Below, in pieces: positions 1 through 7,273 of a stretch of 36,559 nt of DNA. The translations under genes were made by a program, and so were the position numbers. The DNA lies in NCBI GenBank assembly GCA_015163815.1, contig JAAOIJ010000072.1, forward strand, positions 1 to 36,559, given 5' to 3'. The first letter of the stretch is position 1. Each line of letters starts with the position of its first letter. The notes below the pieces were generated by a model. The model did not search any database and was not told the DNA's origin. It saw only the letters and a program-made list of their open reading frames with translations. Source of the stretch: Endozoicomonadaceae bacterium (GTDB lineage Bacteria; Pseudomonadota; Gammaproteobacteria; Pseudomonadales; Endozoicomonadaceae).

Positions 1-312
1 AATTGAGGATTAATAGAGTCAATGGCCATATCAAAAGCTTTTTTTGTTGTCGCGCCGACTAAACCAGTTAATGCGATAGTAGATGCTGTCATTATAATAG
101 GTGTCATAATTGTAGCAGAGGATAAGCTAGCACCATGCATTAGGCTTGATACGATAGAAGGCACAGATAGTCCTATAAACCCCTGTCATTGTTTTAACTC
201 TGGCTGAGAAATTCTGTATAAAAGATGGCTTTTTATGAGAGGCAGCATGACAAAAATTTTCGCCTGTGTTGCATAACATAAATATAAAACACAAGAACCA
301 CGTTTTTTTCAT
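1..312 (-). pseudogene. Frameshifted, edge-truncated exported/membrane protein
   Basis: The minus strand opens at ATG 312-310 (MKKTWFLCFIFMLCNTG...), a typical signal peptide with a possible cleavage after the CHA of NFCHAAS. An AGG about 10 bases upstream supports this ATG over the one three codons earlier. The frame continues to about position 184 and then hits a stop. A second frame on the same strand, starting GFIGLSVPSIVSSLMHG and running off the left edge, reads as a convincing hydrophobic, small-residue-rich continuation. The two frames join if one base is removed from the C run at 180-183. I therefore read it as one gene with a one-base indel. I do not recognise the family; the hydrophobic stretch near the edge suggests one or two membrane segments. 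The indel could be a real mutation, phase variation or a sequencing error. Confidence 0.5.
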
Positions 313-389
313 ATGTAACATACCTAGTTGTGAATGTCTGTCTTTTTCGTTCAGACAAATAATAAAAAAACACTGCAAATTATCGCGTT

Positions 390-970
390 ACATTGACTTC
401 ATTTTTAAATCTAATATATCCTTTTTACCCTAGAATATCTAGGTTTAAAGCAATATATACTGCTTTGTTCATCATGCGATTTTCTTGTTTCAATTTGACA
501 ACTAGGAAGAATTAAAAAATACGATAAGGCAGACGGCTTCTAATACTCTATTCTACCATGCCTTGACTTCATCTTGAGCACTTTCTGTTACTTTGCTTAT
601 CAAAGATTCACTGATGTCTACTCTATTTTTTCTTAACAGTCATCGGTTAAAAATCACAATTTCGATCTATAGGCACATGTCGTTTTATCGTGCCATTATC
701 AGTGATAATTGCTTCTTAGATAAACCATTACGAACATTATTAACTTCAGATCTATCATAACGCTCATATTCAAAATGATGATCCATTTCAACTTGTAAAG
801 CACACTCTAGGATAGGATGCGTTTACTGAATTTTTTTATTAATCCATTTTTATCCAAAGCTTTTGATAAATCCACATCATTTTCAACTAATCAATTAAAT
901 TGTTTTTTCAAAAAAATAAAATTGACTACTTAGCAAAAACAATGACACAAAATATGTGACAGACCCTTTA
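390..970 (-). mobile_element. IS256-family transposase relic
   Basis: Translating the minus strand in pieces gives ordered blocks typical of IS256/mutator-type transposases. They are: a KALDKNGLIKKFSKRIL block near 880-820; ALQVEMDHHFEYERYDRSE and NNVRNGLSKKQ around 800-700; then, one frame over, ITDNGTIKRHVPIDRN; then ISESLISKVTESAQDEVKAW near 620-560; then VVKLKQENRMMNKAVYIALN around 500-440. The order matches the family, but the frame changes at least twice, several in-frame stops are present, and a few dozen residues between the RDRN-type block and the LISKVT block are missing. The sequence near 941-968, read on the minus strand as GGGTCTGTCACATATTTTG, resembles the element ends usual for this family. 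This is a dead, internally deleted relic. Its boundaries are approximate. Confidence 0.75.
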
Positions 971-1077
971 AAGTATTCATGATATAAGACTCAGGTAAAA
1001 ATGAAGAATTATAATAAATCATGGTCTTTAAATCATAAAATTTCATTGTCTTTATATTATTTTTTTACATGAATAAT

Positions 1078-1100
1078 GTTATCTTATTGCAAAGGTCTCA
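1078..1100. repeat. Solo terminal repeat of the 141-bp MITE family
   Basis: These 23 bases are identical to the right end of the MITE copy at 3388-3528, including the TTGCAAAGGTCTCA terminus. No matching second end is found nearby. The terminus abuts directly the broken end of the IS5-family relic that begins at 1101, so a member of this family, or a larger relative with the same ends, probably inserted into that IS5 copy and was later truncated. Confidence 0.65.
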
Positions 1101-1464
1101 TGCTATCTATAAAAATACGATTTTGATTTGCTTATTCTTGAGAGTTAAAAAAATGATACCATTTTTTTATATGTCCATCGAGTCAATCGATGATAAACTG
1201 TTTTTCAAGGGAAAAACTTAGAGGAGATATCTCTCAAAGGAGAGCCTATATGGTTATTTCCATAATATAGCAACTATGACATGTCGATCATTTCTCCATC
1301 GATGATATTGATTTTTTTTCATCATTATTTGTATTTTTTTCCAAAGAATATCAGTTAAAAAATCTCTAATCATAAGTCATTACTCTTTTTTAAAAAAAGA
1401 GTGTCGTTTACTTTAAAATAAAAAGCAACCTATCAATGATTGTCAGATTGAGAAAACGCCCTAG
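1101..1464 (-). mobile_element. Truncated IS5-family relic (copy 1)
   Basis: Read on the minus strand this segment parallels the first 365 or so bases of the IS5-type copy at 2341-3194. It starts with the terminal repeat at 1464-1443 (CTAGGGCGTTTTCTCAATCTGA), followed by the shared TTTAAAGTAAACGACACT leader and the same transposase N-terminus. Its frame keeps the words LTDILWKKIQIMM and NDRHVIVAILWK, then is disrupted by stops and indels. It ends abruptly at 1101, in the codons matching IDS of copy 2, against the MITE terminal repeat. It lies in inverted orientation to copy 2, with both left ends pointing toward the gene at 1691-2200. Confidence 0.75.
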
Positions 1465-1690
1465 CTTTTTAAGTGAAGAACATAACGACTGATAAATAAT
1501 CACATCAAAATCTCACTCTGCTAATAAATACAATATTGAATTTTAAATCAAAATCATAGCAATCTTTAAGATGATTTTTGATTTTTGATTTTTGATTTTT
1601 GATTTTTTAGAATGAATAAACTGGATTTTTTTCTTGTGGTTAGATAAATGTCGTGTTCCATAAAGAGAGTCCGTTCACAAAAATTCAGGC
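1465..1690. other. AT-rich non-coding gap with heptamer tandem repeat
   Basis: No convincing gene is seen. The only structure is a perfect run of five GATTTTT units at 1573-1607, followed by an extra T. On the minus strand this lies just downstream of the hypothetical gene ending at 1691. It is not a clear terminator, since no stem precedes it in that orientation. Confidence 0.6.
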
Positions 1691-2200
1691 TTAAAGGCTC
1701 ATTAGATATATGTTTTTTTTATACAAGGTTAATGTAGTTATAGGTTTGTTATTTGTATCCCTCTGGCTATTAGACCAAGGTCTTTTTTGCTGATAGGGAT
1801 AACACGAACAATAATCACATGCCTCACAAAAACAAGAAGGGCCTTTCTGTATATCATTATATTTATAAATACCTTCGGCACAATAGAGTCCAACATCGTG
1901 TTCAGGCGCGTAAAGTAAGTAGCGGCCTGCCATATCAACTAACTGGCAATATTGCACCGTAAGTGGATCACCATCATCATCTTCAGCATCAAGAGTGAAA
2001 TGTTTAATATAACAAGTGTCAATATAAGATTCAAAATCATCAGATAATATAGTAAGATCAGATGGTGTCGCAAGGTCAGATGATGCAATAGTAGGCGTTA
2101 ATTTCAATTTGACTCCACCTGCAATGGATTGATTAAATAGTAAAAAAGAACTTATGGTCAGCAGCCCTAAGCAGATAGTTTTTGATATTTTTTGATGCAT
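1691..2200 (-). CDS. Small Cys-rich exported protein, unknown function
   Basis: This is a 169-residue product. Residues 1-28 form a clear signal peptide: basic start MHQKISK, hydrophobic GLLTISSFLLF, and SIAGG as a plausible cleavage region. The mature part begins with a Ser/Thr/Asp-rich segment, then an acidic stretch (DAEDDDGDP), and carries eight cysteines, five of them clustered in CFCEACDYCSC. That pattern suggests a disulfide-bonded or metal-binding exported protein. No lipobox, membrane anchor or known domain is recognised. The ATG at 2200 has a TAGG about 7 bases upstream and a strong promoter further up. It is the only undamaged reading frame in the mobile-element zone, and inverted IS5 relics flank it, so recent acquisition is possible. 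The family is unknown to me; an expressed gene is likely because of the promoter and signal peptide. Confidence 0.65.
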   Translation of the reverse strand: MHQKISKTICLGLLTISSFLLFNQSIAGGVKLKLTPTIASSDLATPSDLTILSDDFESYIDTCYIKHFTLDAEDDDGDPLTVQYCQLVDMAGRYLLYAPEHDVGLYCAEGIYKYNDIQKGPSCFCEACDYCSCYPYQQKRPWSNSQRDTNNKPITTLTLYKKNIYLMSL

Positions 2201-2264
2201 CCCTAACCTATTCTTTTAAAGAATGGATTTAAGAATTAAAAAGAGAATAATAATTAACACTGAT

Positions 2265-2294
2265 ATTATATAGAAAAACGATTTTGTCTGTCAA
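2265..2294 (-). promoter_or_regulatory. Strong sigma70-type promoter for the Cys-rich gene
   Basis: On the minus strand, TTGACA (2294-2289) and TATAAT (2270-2265) are both perfect hexamers separated by 18 bases. They lie about 65 bases upstream of the ATG at 2200. A short self-complementary ATTCTTTAAAAGAAT sits between promoter and start codon. Confidence 0.7.
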
Positions 2295-2340
2295 AAATAA
2301 TTCTGGTGTGCAATCAAACCACCTAAATGATGAAATTGTA

Positions 2341-3194
2341 CTAAGGCGTGTCTTCAATCTGAAAATCATTGATAAGTTGCTTTTTATTTTAAAGTAAACG
2401 ACACTATTTTTTTAAAAAAGAGTAATGATTTATGATTAGAGATTTTTTAACTGATATTCTTTGAGAAAAAATACAAATAATGATGAAAAAAATCAATATT
2501 ATCGATGGAAAAATGATCGACATGTCATAGTTGCTATATTATGGAAATGACATACAGGCTCTCCTTGGAGAGATATTCCTTCTAAGTTTTGCCATTGGAA
2601 AACAGTTTATAATCGATTTAATCGATGGACATATAAAAATATATGGCATCATTTTTTTGTAACTCTCAAAAAAACAAATCAAAATTGTATTTTTATAGAT
2701 AGCACTTATATTCGAATTCATCAGCATGCCAGTGGTTCTAGAAAAGAAGAAAAAAAGAGCAATAAGACTATCTAGAGGTAGCGATACAACCAAAATTCAT
2801 ATGCTGGCTGGTGGAAATGGACGCTCGATTGATTGTGAAATCACTGGAGGCGAGGTTCATGATTCAAAAATGGCCTATAGCCTGATGTTAAAAATAAAAG
2901 AAGCCGGCTATTTTATAGCAAATAAAGGATATGATTCTGAATTAATTCGAAAACAAGCACAAAAATTAGGAATGGAAGCTATGATACTAAAACGTTCTAA
3001 CACTAAAAAACCTGCTATTCATTTTAAAAAAAATATTTATAAATCAAGGCATCTTGTTGAAAATTTATTGGCTAGATTAAAACATTTTAGAAGTATTTCA
3101 ACTCGTTTTGATAAGATAGATAGGCATTTTACAGCGATGATTTATATTGCATGTGCTATTAGTTAGGTGAATTCAGAATGAGGATACGCCTTAG
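2341..3194 (+). mobile_element. Decayed IS5-family insertion sequence (copy 2)
   Basis: The element is bounded by 23-bp imperfect terminal inverted repeats. The left is at 2341-2363 (CTAAGGCGTGTCTTCAATC...) and the right at 3172-3194, whose complement begins CTAAGGCGTATCCTCATTC; 20 of 23 bases match. A TA sits at both outer junctions and could be the target duplication if the true ends are AGGCG. The total length of 854 bp suits a small IS5-family element. It holds one broken transposase gene. A related solo end is present near 20155. Confidence 0.75.
2430..3166 (+). pseudogene. IS5-family DDE transposase, broken
   Basis: The 5' half reads, with stops and shifts, NDRHVIVAILWK, a stop, HTGSPWRDIPSKFCHWKTVYNR, then CIFIDSTYIRIHQHASG. 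This is the usual IS5 layout: helix-turn-helix part, PWRDLP-type motif, then the first catalytic Asp in IDST. Near an A7 run at 2751-2757 the frame changes by one base. The 3' half then stays open to 3166, with the IS5 words RGSDTTKIHMLAGG, the second Asp region (GGEVHDSKM), NKGYDSE and RHLVENLLARLKHFRSISTRFDK carrying the final Glu. Some IS5 groups use two overlapping frames, so the A7 shift could be ancestral, but the stops further upstream show that this copy is inactive. Removing one A from the run would join the halves. Confidence 0.8.
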
Positions 3195-3206
3195 ACAATA
3201 GAAGAT

Positions 3207-3831
3207 TGATGTCTAATCGAATCGATATGACAAAAAGACTTATTATTTTTTAATGCAACATATCGTATTGTAGATCGAGTATCAGAGACTATTACCGACA
3301 AAAATTATCCAATCTCTATGACCAGTTTAGTCGACAGACGATCTAAATATGTTAGTTGATAGTCGTCACACGAATGAAGTCAAAGACTGAGACCTTTGCA
3401 ATAAGCAGTTCAATGAATAATTTATGTATTTTTTTATTCAAACAACACATAAATTACTTCATTTTTTAAACTATTTTAATAAAAAAGATCATATCAGGAG
3501 TCTTTGTTATCTTATTGCAAAGGTCTCAGACTGTATGATCAAGTCATTTAACAATGATTCCGTTTCAATATAGACAAATCATTACTTTAGACCTTAGACA
3601 AGCGTTTTTTAAGTATAAATTTTTACCTAAAACATTGAAAAAAAGTGTTATTTTGCTATACTTTGTGCTTTTTTGGAAAACGGAGTCAAGGCGCAGACCA
3701 ATGGGTTAGTCCGTGAATATTTGCCAAAGAAAACAGAGTTTATGAAGATAGAAAATGATGAAATTTTAGTGATTCAATCAGAGCTCAATAACAAACCTAG
3801 AATGAATGAGGTGATGCGAGGAGTATAAAAA
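3207..3831 (+). pseudogene. IS30-family transposase relic, interrupted by a MITE
   Basis: Ordered fragments of an IS30-type catalytic region are readable. MSNRIDMTKR and IVDRVSETITDKNYPISM are followed by the family-like SLVDRRSKYV (to about 3354). TNEVKDCMIKSFNNDSVS is split by the MITE at 3388-3528, and NGLVREYLPKKTEFMKIEND with SELNNKPRM follows at about 3700-3810, corresponding to the NGLIRQYFPK and LNNRPRK signatures near the C-terminus of the family. Stops and frame changes separate the pieces, and the DNG motif is not recognisable. The IS5 copy ending at 3194 may have cut off the N-terminal half. This copy is inactive. Confidence 0.7.
3388..3528. mobile_element. 141-bp MITE, copy 1
   Basis: The ends TGAGACCTTTGCAATAAG and CTTATTGCAAAGGTCTCA are perfect 18-bp inverted repeats. 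No reading frame is present. Internally TAATTTATGT and ACATAAATTA form a further perfect inverted pair. GAC (or GACTG, depending on where the end is drawn) is duplicated on both sides. Deleting the element and one GACTG restores a continuous IS30-like reading frame, TNEVKDCMIKSFNND, which proves the insertion and shows the older host sequence. A copy of the same length, differing at 4 positions, is at 21754-21894, and a solo end is at 1078-1100. The mobilising transposase is not in the window. Confidence 0.85.
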
Positions 3832-4065
3832 TCGTTCAATGTTGCGTTTCATGATTATAGTGAGCCTGATAAAAAAATATAAGTACTGATGATACATCAT
3901 TATTTTTTTTATTCGATAGGCCTTACAAACGATCTCAATCAATACAGAAGGCAGTATGACTGTGACAATACATGGATAGCAAGTTCTACTTTATTAGTTA
4001 TTAACCAATAAATAATGAAATACTATTGATTTTTTTAATAAATTTTGATGTTGTCTGTGATTTTT
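3832..4065. other. AT-rich gap before the isc promoter, with weak terminator-like hairpin
   Basis: No gene is seen. TGATG and CATCA at 3887-3899, separated by ATA, are followed by a T-rich stretch to 3910. This resembles a weak intrinsic terminator that could insulate isc from the decayed elements upstream. The five-pair stem is short, so this is only a suggestion. Confidence 0.35.
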
Positions 4066-4098
4066 AAAGTTGACTAAATTACTCAGTTATAGGATACT
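4066..4098 (+). promoter_or_regulatory. isc promoter with type-1 IscR box
   Basis: A 25-bp segment at 4066-4090 (AAAGTTGACTAAATTACT followed by CAGTTAT) matches 22 of 25 positions of the E. coli type-1 IscR consensus as I recall it. It overlaps a promoter with -35 TTGACT (4070-4075) and -10 GATACT (4093-4098), 17 bases apart. The box covers the -35 element, as at the E. coli iscR promoter, so holo-IscR would repress transcription when [2Fe-2S] supply is adequate. The start codon of iscR is about 45 bases downstream. Confidence 0.8.
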
Positions 4099-4141
4099 GT
4101 GGGCTCTTTGAGGGTATATGCTGATTGTAGTTGAGGCAAAG

Positions 4142-4642
4142 ATGAACCTAACAACAAAAGGGCGATATGCAATTACAGCAATGCTGGATTTAGCATTACA
4201 CTATAAAAATAAACCAATCGCCTTATCTGAAATTGCAGCAAGACAAGGATTATCACTATCTTATTTAGATCAGTTATTTTCAAAATTAAAGCAAGCTAAG
4301 TTAATTACCAGTTATCGCGGTTCAAGAGGGGGTTATGGCTTAGCAAAAGATACGCAACATATTATGATTTTTGATATTATTTTAGCAGTAAATGAAGGGA
4401 TTGATGCAACACGTTGTCAAGGTAAAAGTAATTGTCAGGATGGATCCCGATGTTTGACGCATCATTTATGGACAGCATTAAGTGATGAAATTTATCGTTT
4501 TTTAAATAATGTGAGTATAGCGCAACTCATTGATCAGCACTGTGTTCAGCAAGTAGCAAATCGACAAGATAAACTGTATATGCGCAATATACGCAAGACG
4601 CGATCAAATACCACGAATACAATTTTAGTCTCAACTAGATAA
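4142..4642 (+). CDS. iscR: Iron-sulfur cluster regulator IscR (Rrf2 family)
   Basis: IscR is a [2Fe-2S]-binding transcription factor that represses its own operon. This 166-residue protein starts MNLTTKGRYAITAMLDLA, as in E. coli; I chose ATG 4142 because GAGG lies 5 bases upstream and the longer frame from 4118 adds residues that the family lacks. A winged helix-turn-helix fills residues 1-65 (LSEIAARQGLSLSYLDQLF as recognition region). The cluster ligands sit exactly at the E. coli positions: Cys92, Cys98, Cys104 and His107. It heads the isc operon, with 65 bases to iscS. The C-terminal tail after about residue 140 is basic and not conserved. With the IscR box upstream, autoregulation is likely. 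Confidence 0.96.
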   Translation: MNLTTKGRYAITAMLDLALHYKNKPIALSEIAARQGLSLSYLDQLFSKLKQAKLITSYRGSRGGYGLAKDTQHIMIFDIILAVNEGIDATRCQGKSNCQDGSRCLTHHLWTALSDEIYRFLNNVSIAQLIDQHCVQQVANRQDKLYMRNIRKTRSNTTNTILVSTR

Positions 4643-4707
4643 TATCTGACCCGTTTTACGCGGTATCACGTGGTAAGTTGTCTTGTTTTTAGGAGTCAAT
4701 AAATGCA

Positions 4708-5922
4708 ATGAAATTTCCAATATATTTAGATTATGCAGCAACGACACCTGTAGAAGAGCGTGTTGCGGAAAAAATGATGTCTTATTTAACGCGAGATGGT
4801 ATATACGGTAATGCTGCTTCACGCTCTCATAGTTTTGGCTGGGCTGCAGAAGCAGCTGTGTCAGAAGCGCGAGATGAAGTAGCACAGTTAATTCAAGCCG
4901 ATGTACGTGAAATTGTATGGACTTCAGGTGCTACAGAGTCTGATAACTTAGCTATAAAAGGGGTAGCCGCTTTTTATAAAAATAAAGGTCAACATATTAT
5001 TACCTCTAAAATGGAACATAAAGCTGTTTTAGATACTTGTCGACAATTAGAGCGTCAAGGATATCAAGTGACATATTTAACCCCTGATTCTGAAGGAATG
5101 ATTTCACCTAGTCAAGTCGAAGAGGCGATACAAAAAGAGACTATTTTAGTTTCTTTAATGCATGTTAATAATGAAATTGGAACGATTACCGATTTAAAAG
5201 AAATTGGTGCAATAACAAGAAAAAATAATATTTTATTTCATGTTGATGCTGCACAAAGTGCAGGTAAAATTCCAATTAATGTTGATGATATGTGTATTGA
5301 TTTATTGTCTATTTCAGGGCATAAATTGTATGGCCCTAAAGGCATTGGTGTTTTATATGTTAGACGGAAGCCACGTGTTCGATTAGAAGCTTTAATGCAT
5401 GGCGGTGGACATGAGCGAGGTATGCGTTCTGGTACTTTGCCTACACATCAAATTGTTGGCTTAGGTGAGGCTTGTCGTTTAGCTCGAGAAGAGATGTCAT
5501 CTGAAATCAAGCGCCTTGATCAGTTGCGTCACATTTTACTAGAGCGTTTCATGCAGCTTGAAGAAGTCTATGTAAATGGATCTTTGCAACATTATTCGCC
5601 TGCTATCTTAAACGTTAGTTTTAATTTTGTAGAAGGTGAGTCGTTATTAATGGCATTAAAAGAACTGGCTTTATCATCTGGGTCTGCCTGTACTTCAGAG
5701 AGTCTTGAGCCTTCCTATGTGTTACGCGCTTTAGGTAGAAATGATGAATTAGCACATAGTTCTTTGCGATTTAGTTTAGGACGATATACAACAGAAGAAG
5801 ACGTGCGTTATGCTGCAAATACAGTATGCCAAGCTGTTGAAAAGTTAAGAGAATTGTCTCCTTTGTGGGATATGTACTTAGATGGAGTGGATTTAAATGC
5901 TGTTCAATGGACCGCTCATTAA
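4708..5922 (+). CDS. iscS: Cysteine desulfurase IscS
   Basis: IscS is a PLP-dependent homodimer that converts cysteine to alanine and passes persulfide sulfur to IscU and to tRNA thiolation partners. The 404-residue length equals E. coli IscS. Lys206 in SGHKLYGPKG forms the Schiff base, His104 and Asp180 (FHVDAAQ) are the expected cofactor residues, and Cys328 in SSGSACTSES is the mobile catalytic Cys. The C-terminus GVDLNAVQW resembles the IscU-binding tail. AGGAG at 4691-4695 is optimally placed for ATG 4703, which opens a two-codon frame ATG-CAA-TGA overlapping the real ATG 4708; the MKFPIYLDYAATTPV start fits the family. It is second in the operon. Confidence 0.97.
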   Translation: MKFPIYLDYAATTPVEERVAEKMMSYLTRDGIYGNAASRSHSFGWAAEAAVSEARDEVAQLIQADVREIVWTSGATESDNLAIKGVAAFYKNKGQHIITSKMEHKAVLDTCRQLERQGYQVTYLTPDSEGMISPSQVEEAIQKETILVSLMHVNNEIGTITDLKEIGAITRKNNILFHVDAAQSAGKIPINVDDMCIDLLSISGHKLYGPKGIGVLYVRRKPRVRLEALMHGGGHERGMRSGTLPTHQIVGLGEACRLAREEMSSEIKRLDQLRHILLERFMQLEEVYVNGSLQHYSPAILNVSFNFVEGESLLMALKELALSSGSACTSESLEPSYVLRALGRNDELAHSSLRFSLGRYTTEEDVRYAANTVCQAVEKLRELSPLWDMYLDGVDLNAVQWTAH

Positions 5923-5964
5923 AGTGTAATATTAGATTGATTAATTAAGAAAGAGGGTTCAATC

Positions 5965-6360
5965 ATGTCTTATAGTGATGAAGTTATTGATCATTACGAA
6001 AACCCAAGAAATGTTGGCAAGATGAATGATAATGACATGAATGTTGGAACAGGCATGGTGGGCGCACCTGCTTGTGGCGATGTGATGCGATTACAAATTT
6101 TAGTCAATAATCAGGGCATTATTGAAGATGTAAAATTTAAAACGTACGGTTGTGGCTCAGCCATTGCTTCCAGCTCTTTAGCAACTGAGTGGATGAAAAA
6201 TAAAAGCTTAGATGAAGCATTATTAATTAAAAATAATGATATCGTCAAAGAATTATCCTTACCTCCTGTGAAAGTGCATTGCTCCGTGTTAGCTGAAGAT
6301 GCAATTAAAGCGGCTATTGAAGATTACCGTACTAAAAATAAAAAACAGAGTAACGGTTAA
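5965..6360 (+). CDS. iscU: Iron-sulfur scaffold protein IscU
   Basis: IscU is the scaffold on which [2Fe-2S] clusters are built with sulfur from IscS, then released by HscA/HscB. At 131 residues it is family-length. Cluster residues Cys37, Asp39, Cys63, His105 and Cys106 are all at canonical positions, and LPPVK at 99-103 is the HscA recognition motif. The AAAGAGG before ATG 5965 is a good ribosome-binding site. It lies 42 bases after iscS and 16 before iscA. Confidence 0.97.
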   Translation: MSYSDEVIDHYENPRNVGKMNDNDMNVGTGMVGAPACGDVMRLQILVNNQGIIEDVKFKTYGCGSAIASSSLATEWMKNKSLDEALLIKNNDIVKELSLPPVKVHCSVLAEDAIKAAIEDYRTKNKKQSNG

Positions 6361-6376
6361 TAGAAGGATTATTTCC

Positions 6377-6703
6377 ATGAGTATTACACTGACACCAGCT
6401 GCTATCGATAAAATAAAACAACAACTAAAGCATCGTGGTTATGGGGTTGGTATTCGATTAGGTGTTCGTAAAAGTGGTTGTTCTGGCATGGCTTATGTAT
6501 TGGAATTTTTTGATGAAATAGATGATTTAGATCATCTATTTACATTTGATACTGTTCGCGTTGCCATTGATCCTAAAAGCTTTGTGTATTTAAAAGGCAT
6601 CGATATTGATTATTGTCGTGAAGGAGTAAACGAAGGTTTTAAATTTAGAAATCCTAATGCAGACAATGAATGTGGGTGTGGTGAAAGTTTTTATGTTGAA
6701 TAA
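6377..6703 (+). CDS. iscA: A-type iron-sulfur carrier IscA
   Basis: IscA is an A-type carrier that binds iron or Fe-S clusters and delivers them, especially [4Fe-4S], to apoproteins. The 108-residue protein MSITLTPAAIDKIKQQL begins at ATG 6377 behind AGAAGGA; a longer in-frame start at 6299 lies inside iscU and is not supported. The three conserved ligands Cys35 (SGCSGMAY), Cys99 and Cys101 (ECGCGESF) are present. It is the fourth gene of the isc operon, followed by hscB 22 bases later. Confidence 0.96.
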   Translation: MSITLTPAAIDKIKQQLKHRGYGVGIRLGVRKSGCSGMAYVLEFFDEIDDLDHLFTFDTVRVAIDPKSFVYLKGIDIDYCREGVNEGFKFRNPNADNECGCGESFYVE

Positions 6704-6725
6704 TCTCGAACAGATCGATTTTAAT

Positions 6726-7244
6726 ATGAATTATTTTCAATTTTTTGAATTACCGATCATGTATACTATTTCTTTACAACAATTAGAGACCGCTTACTTA
6801 AATAAACAACGCGCTTATCATCCAGATTATTATCCTAATCAACTTGAAAAAATGAAAGCAACACAAATCTCAGCTTGGATTAATGATAGCTATAATACAT
6901 TAAAATCACCTATATTACGGGCTAAATATTTATTAAAACTACATCATATTCTTGTTGATATGGCAACAATGACAATTCGTGATACTGATTTTTTAATGAA
7001 GCAAATGAGTTTGAAAGAAGCTTTAGCGGCTTATCAAAGTAGCACCATGACTGATGAGTCGATAGATCAATTATTCAAAGAAACAGAACAATGTTTTGCA
7101 GACAGTATGATTGCTTTTGCTGCTTGTTTTGAAACACAGCCAATGCAATTGCAAGAAGCTGTAGAATGGCTGAAGAAGATGTTTTTTTTATCAAAATGGA
7201 GTGCATCATTTCATCAGAAAAAAGAGATTAATTTGCGCTCATAA
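6726..7244 (+). CDS. hscB: J-domain co-chaperone HscB
   Basis: HscB (Hsc20) brings IscU to HscA and stimulates its ATPase. The 172-residue form starts MNYFQFFELPIMYTI, aligned with MDYFTLFGLP of E. coli. The J-domain motif HPD is in RAYHPDYYP near residue 33, followed by INDSYNTLKSPILRAKYLL, typical of Hsc20. The C-terminal half is the helical IscU-binding domain. No clear ribosome-binding site precedes ATG 6726; an in-frame ATG at 6692, overlapping the end of iscA, would add 11 or so residues and is an alternative start allowing translational coupling. The helical domain is more diverged than the rest of the operon. Confidence 0.92.
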   Translation: MNYFQFFELPIMYTISLQQLETAYLNKQRAYHPDYYPNQLEKMKATQISAWINDSYNTLKSPILRAKYLLKLHHILVDMATMTIRDTDFLMKQMSLKEALAAYQSSTMTDESIDQLFKETEQCFADSMIAFAACFETQPMQLQEAVEWLKKMFFLSKWSASFHQKKEINLRS

Positions 7245-7273
7245 GGTATATATTCAATGATTAAGGTTTTTAC

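Noticed and set aside
22..207. Plus-strand 61-codon open frame at the left edge
   Set aside because: The minus strand of the same bases gives a signal peptide and a family-like hydrophobic continuation; the plus frame has no ribosome-binding site and looks like its shadow.
1573..1607. CRISPR-like array
   Set aside because: The heptamer units are contiguous with no spacers, and no cas genes are present. No other spaced repeat array was seen in the window.
2751..2757. Programmed -1 frameshift at the A7 run of the IS5 transposase
   Set aside because: The downstream frame is +1 relative to the upstream one; a -1 shift meets a stop within a few codons, and upstream stops show the gene is already dead.
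2539..2793. Minus-strand 84-codon frame inside the IS5 relic
   Set aside because: It lies antisense to recognisable transposase motifs and has no coding signature of its own.
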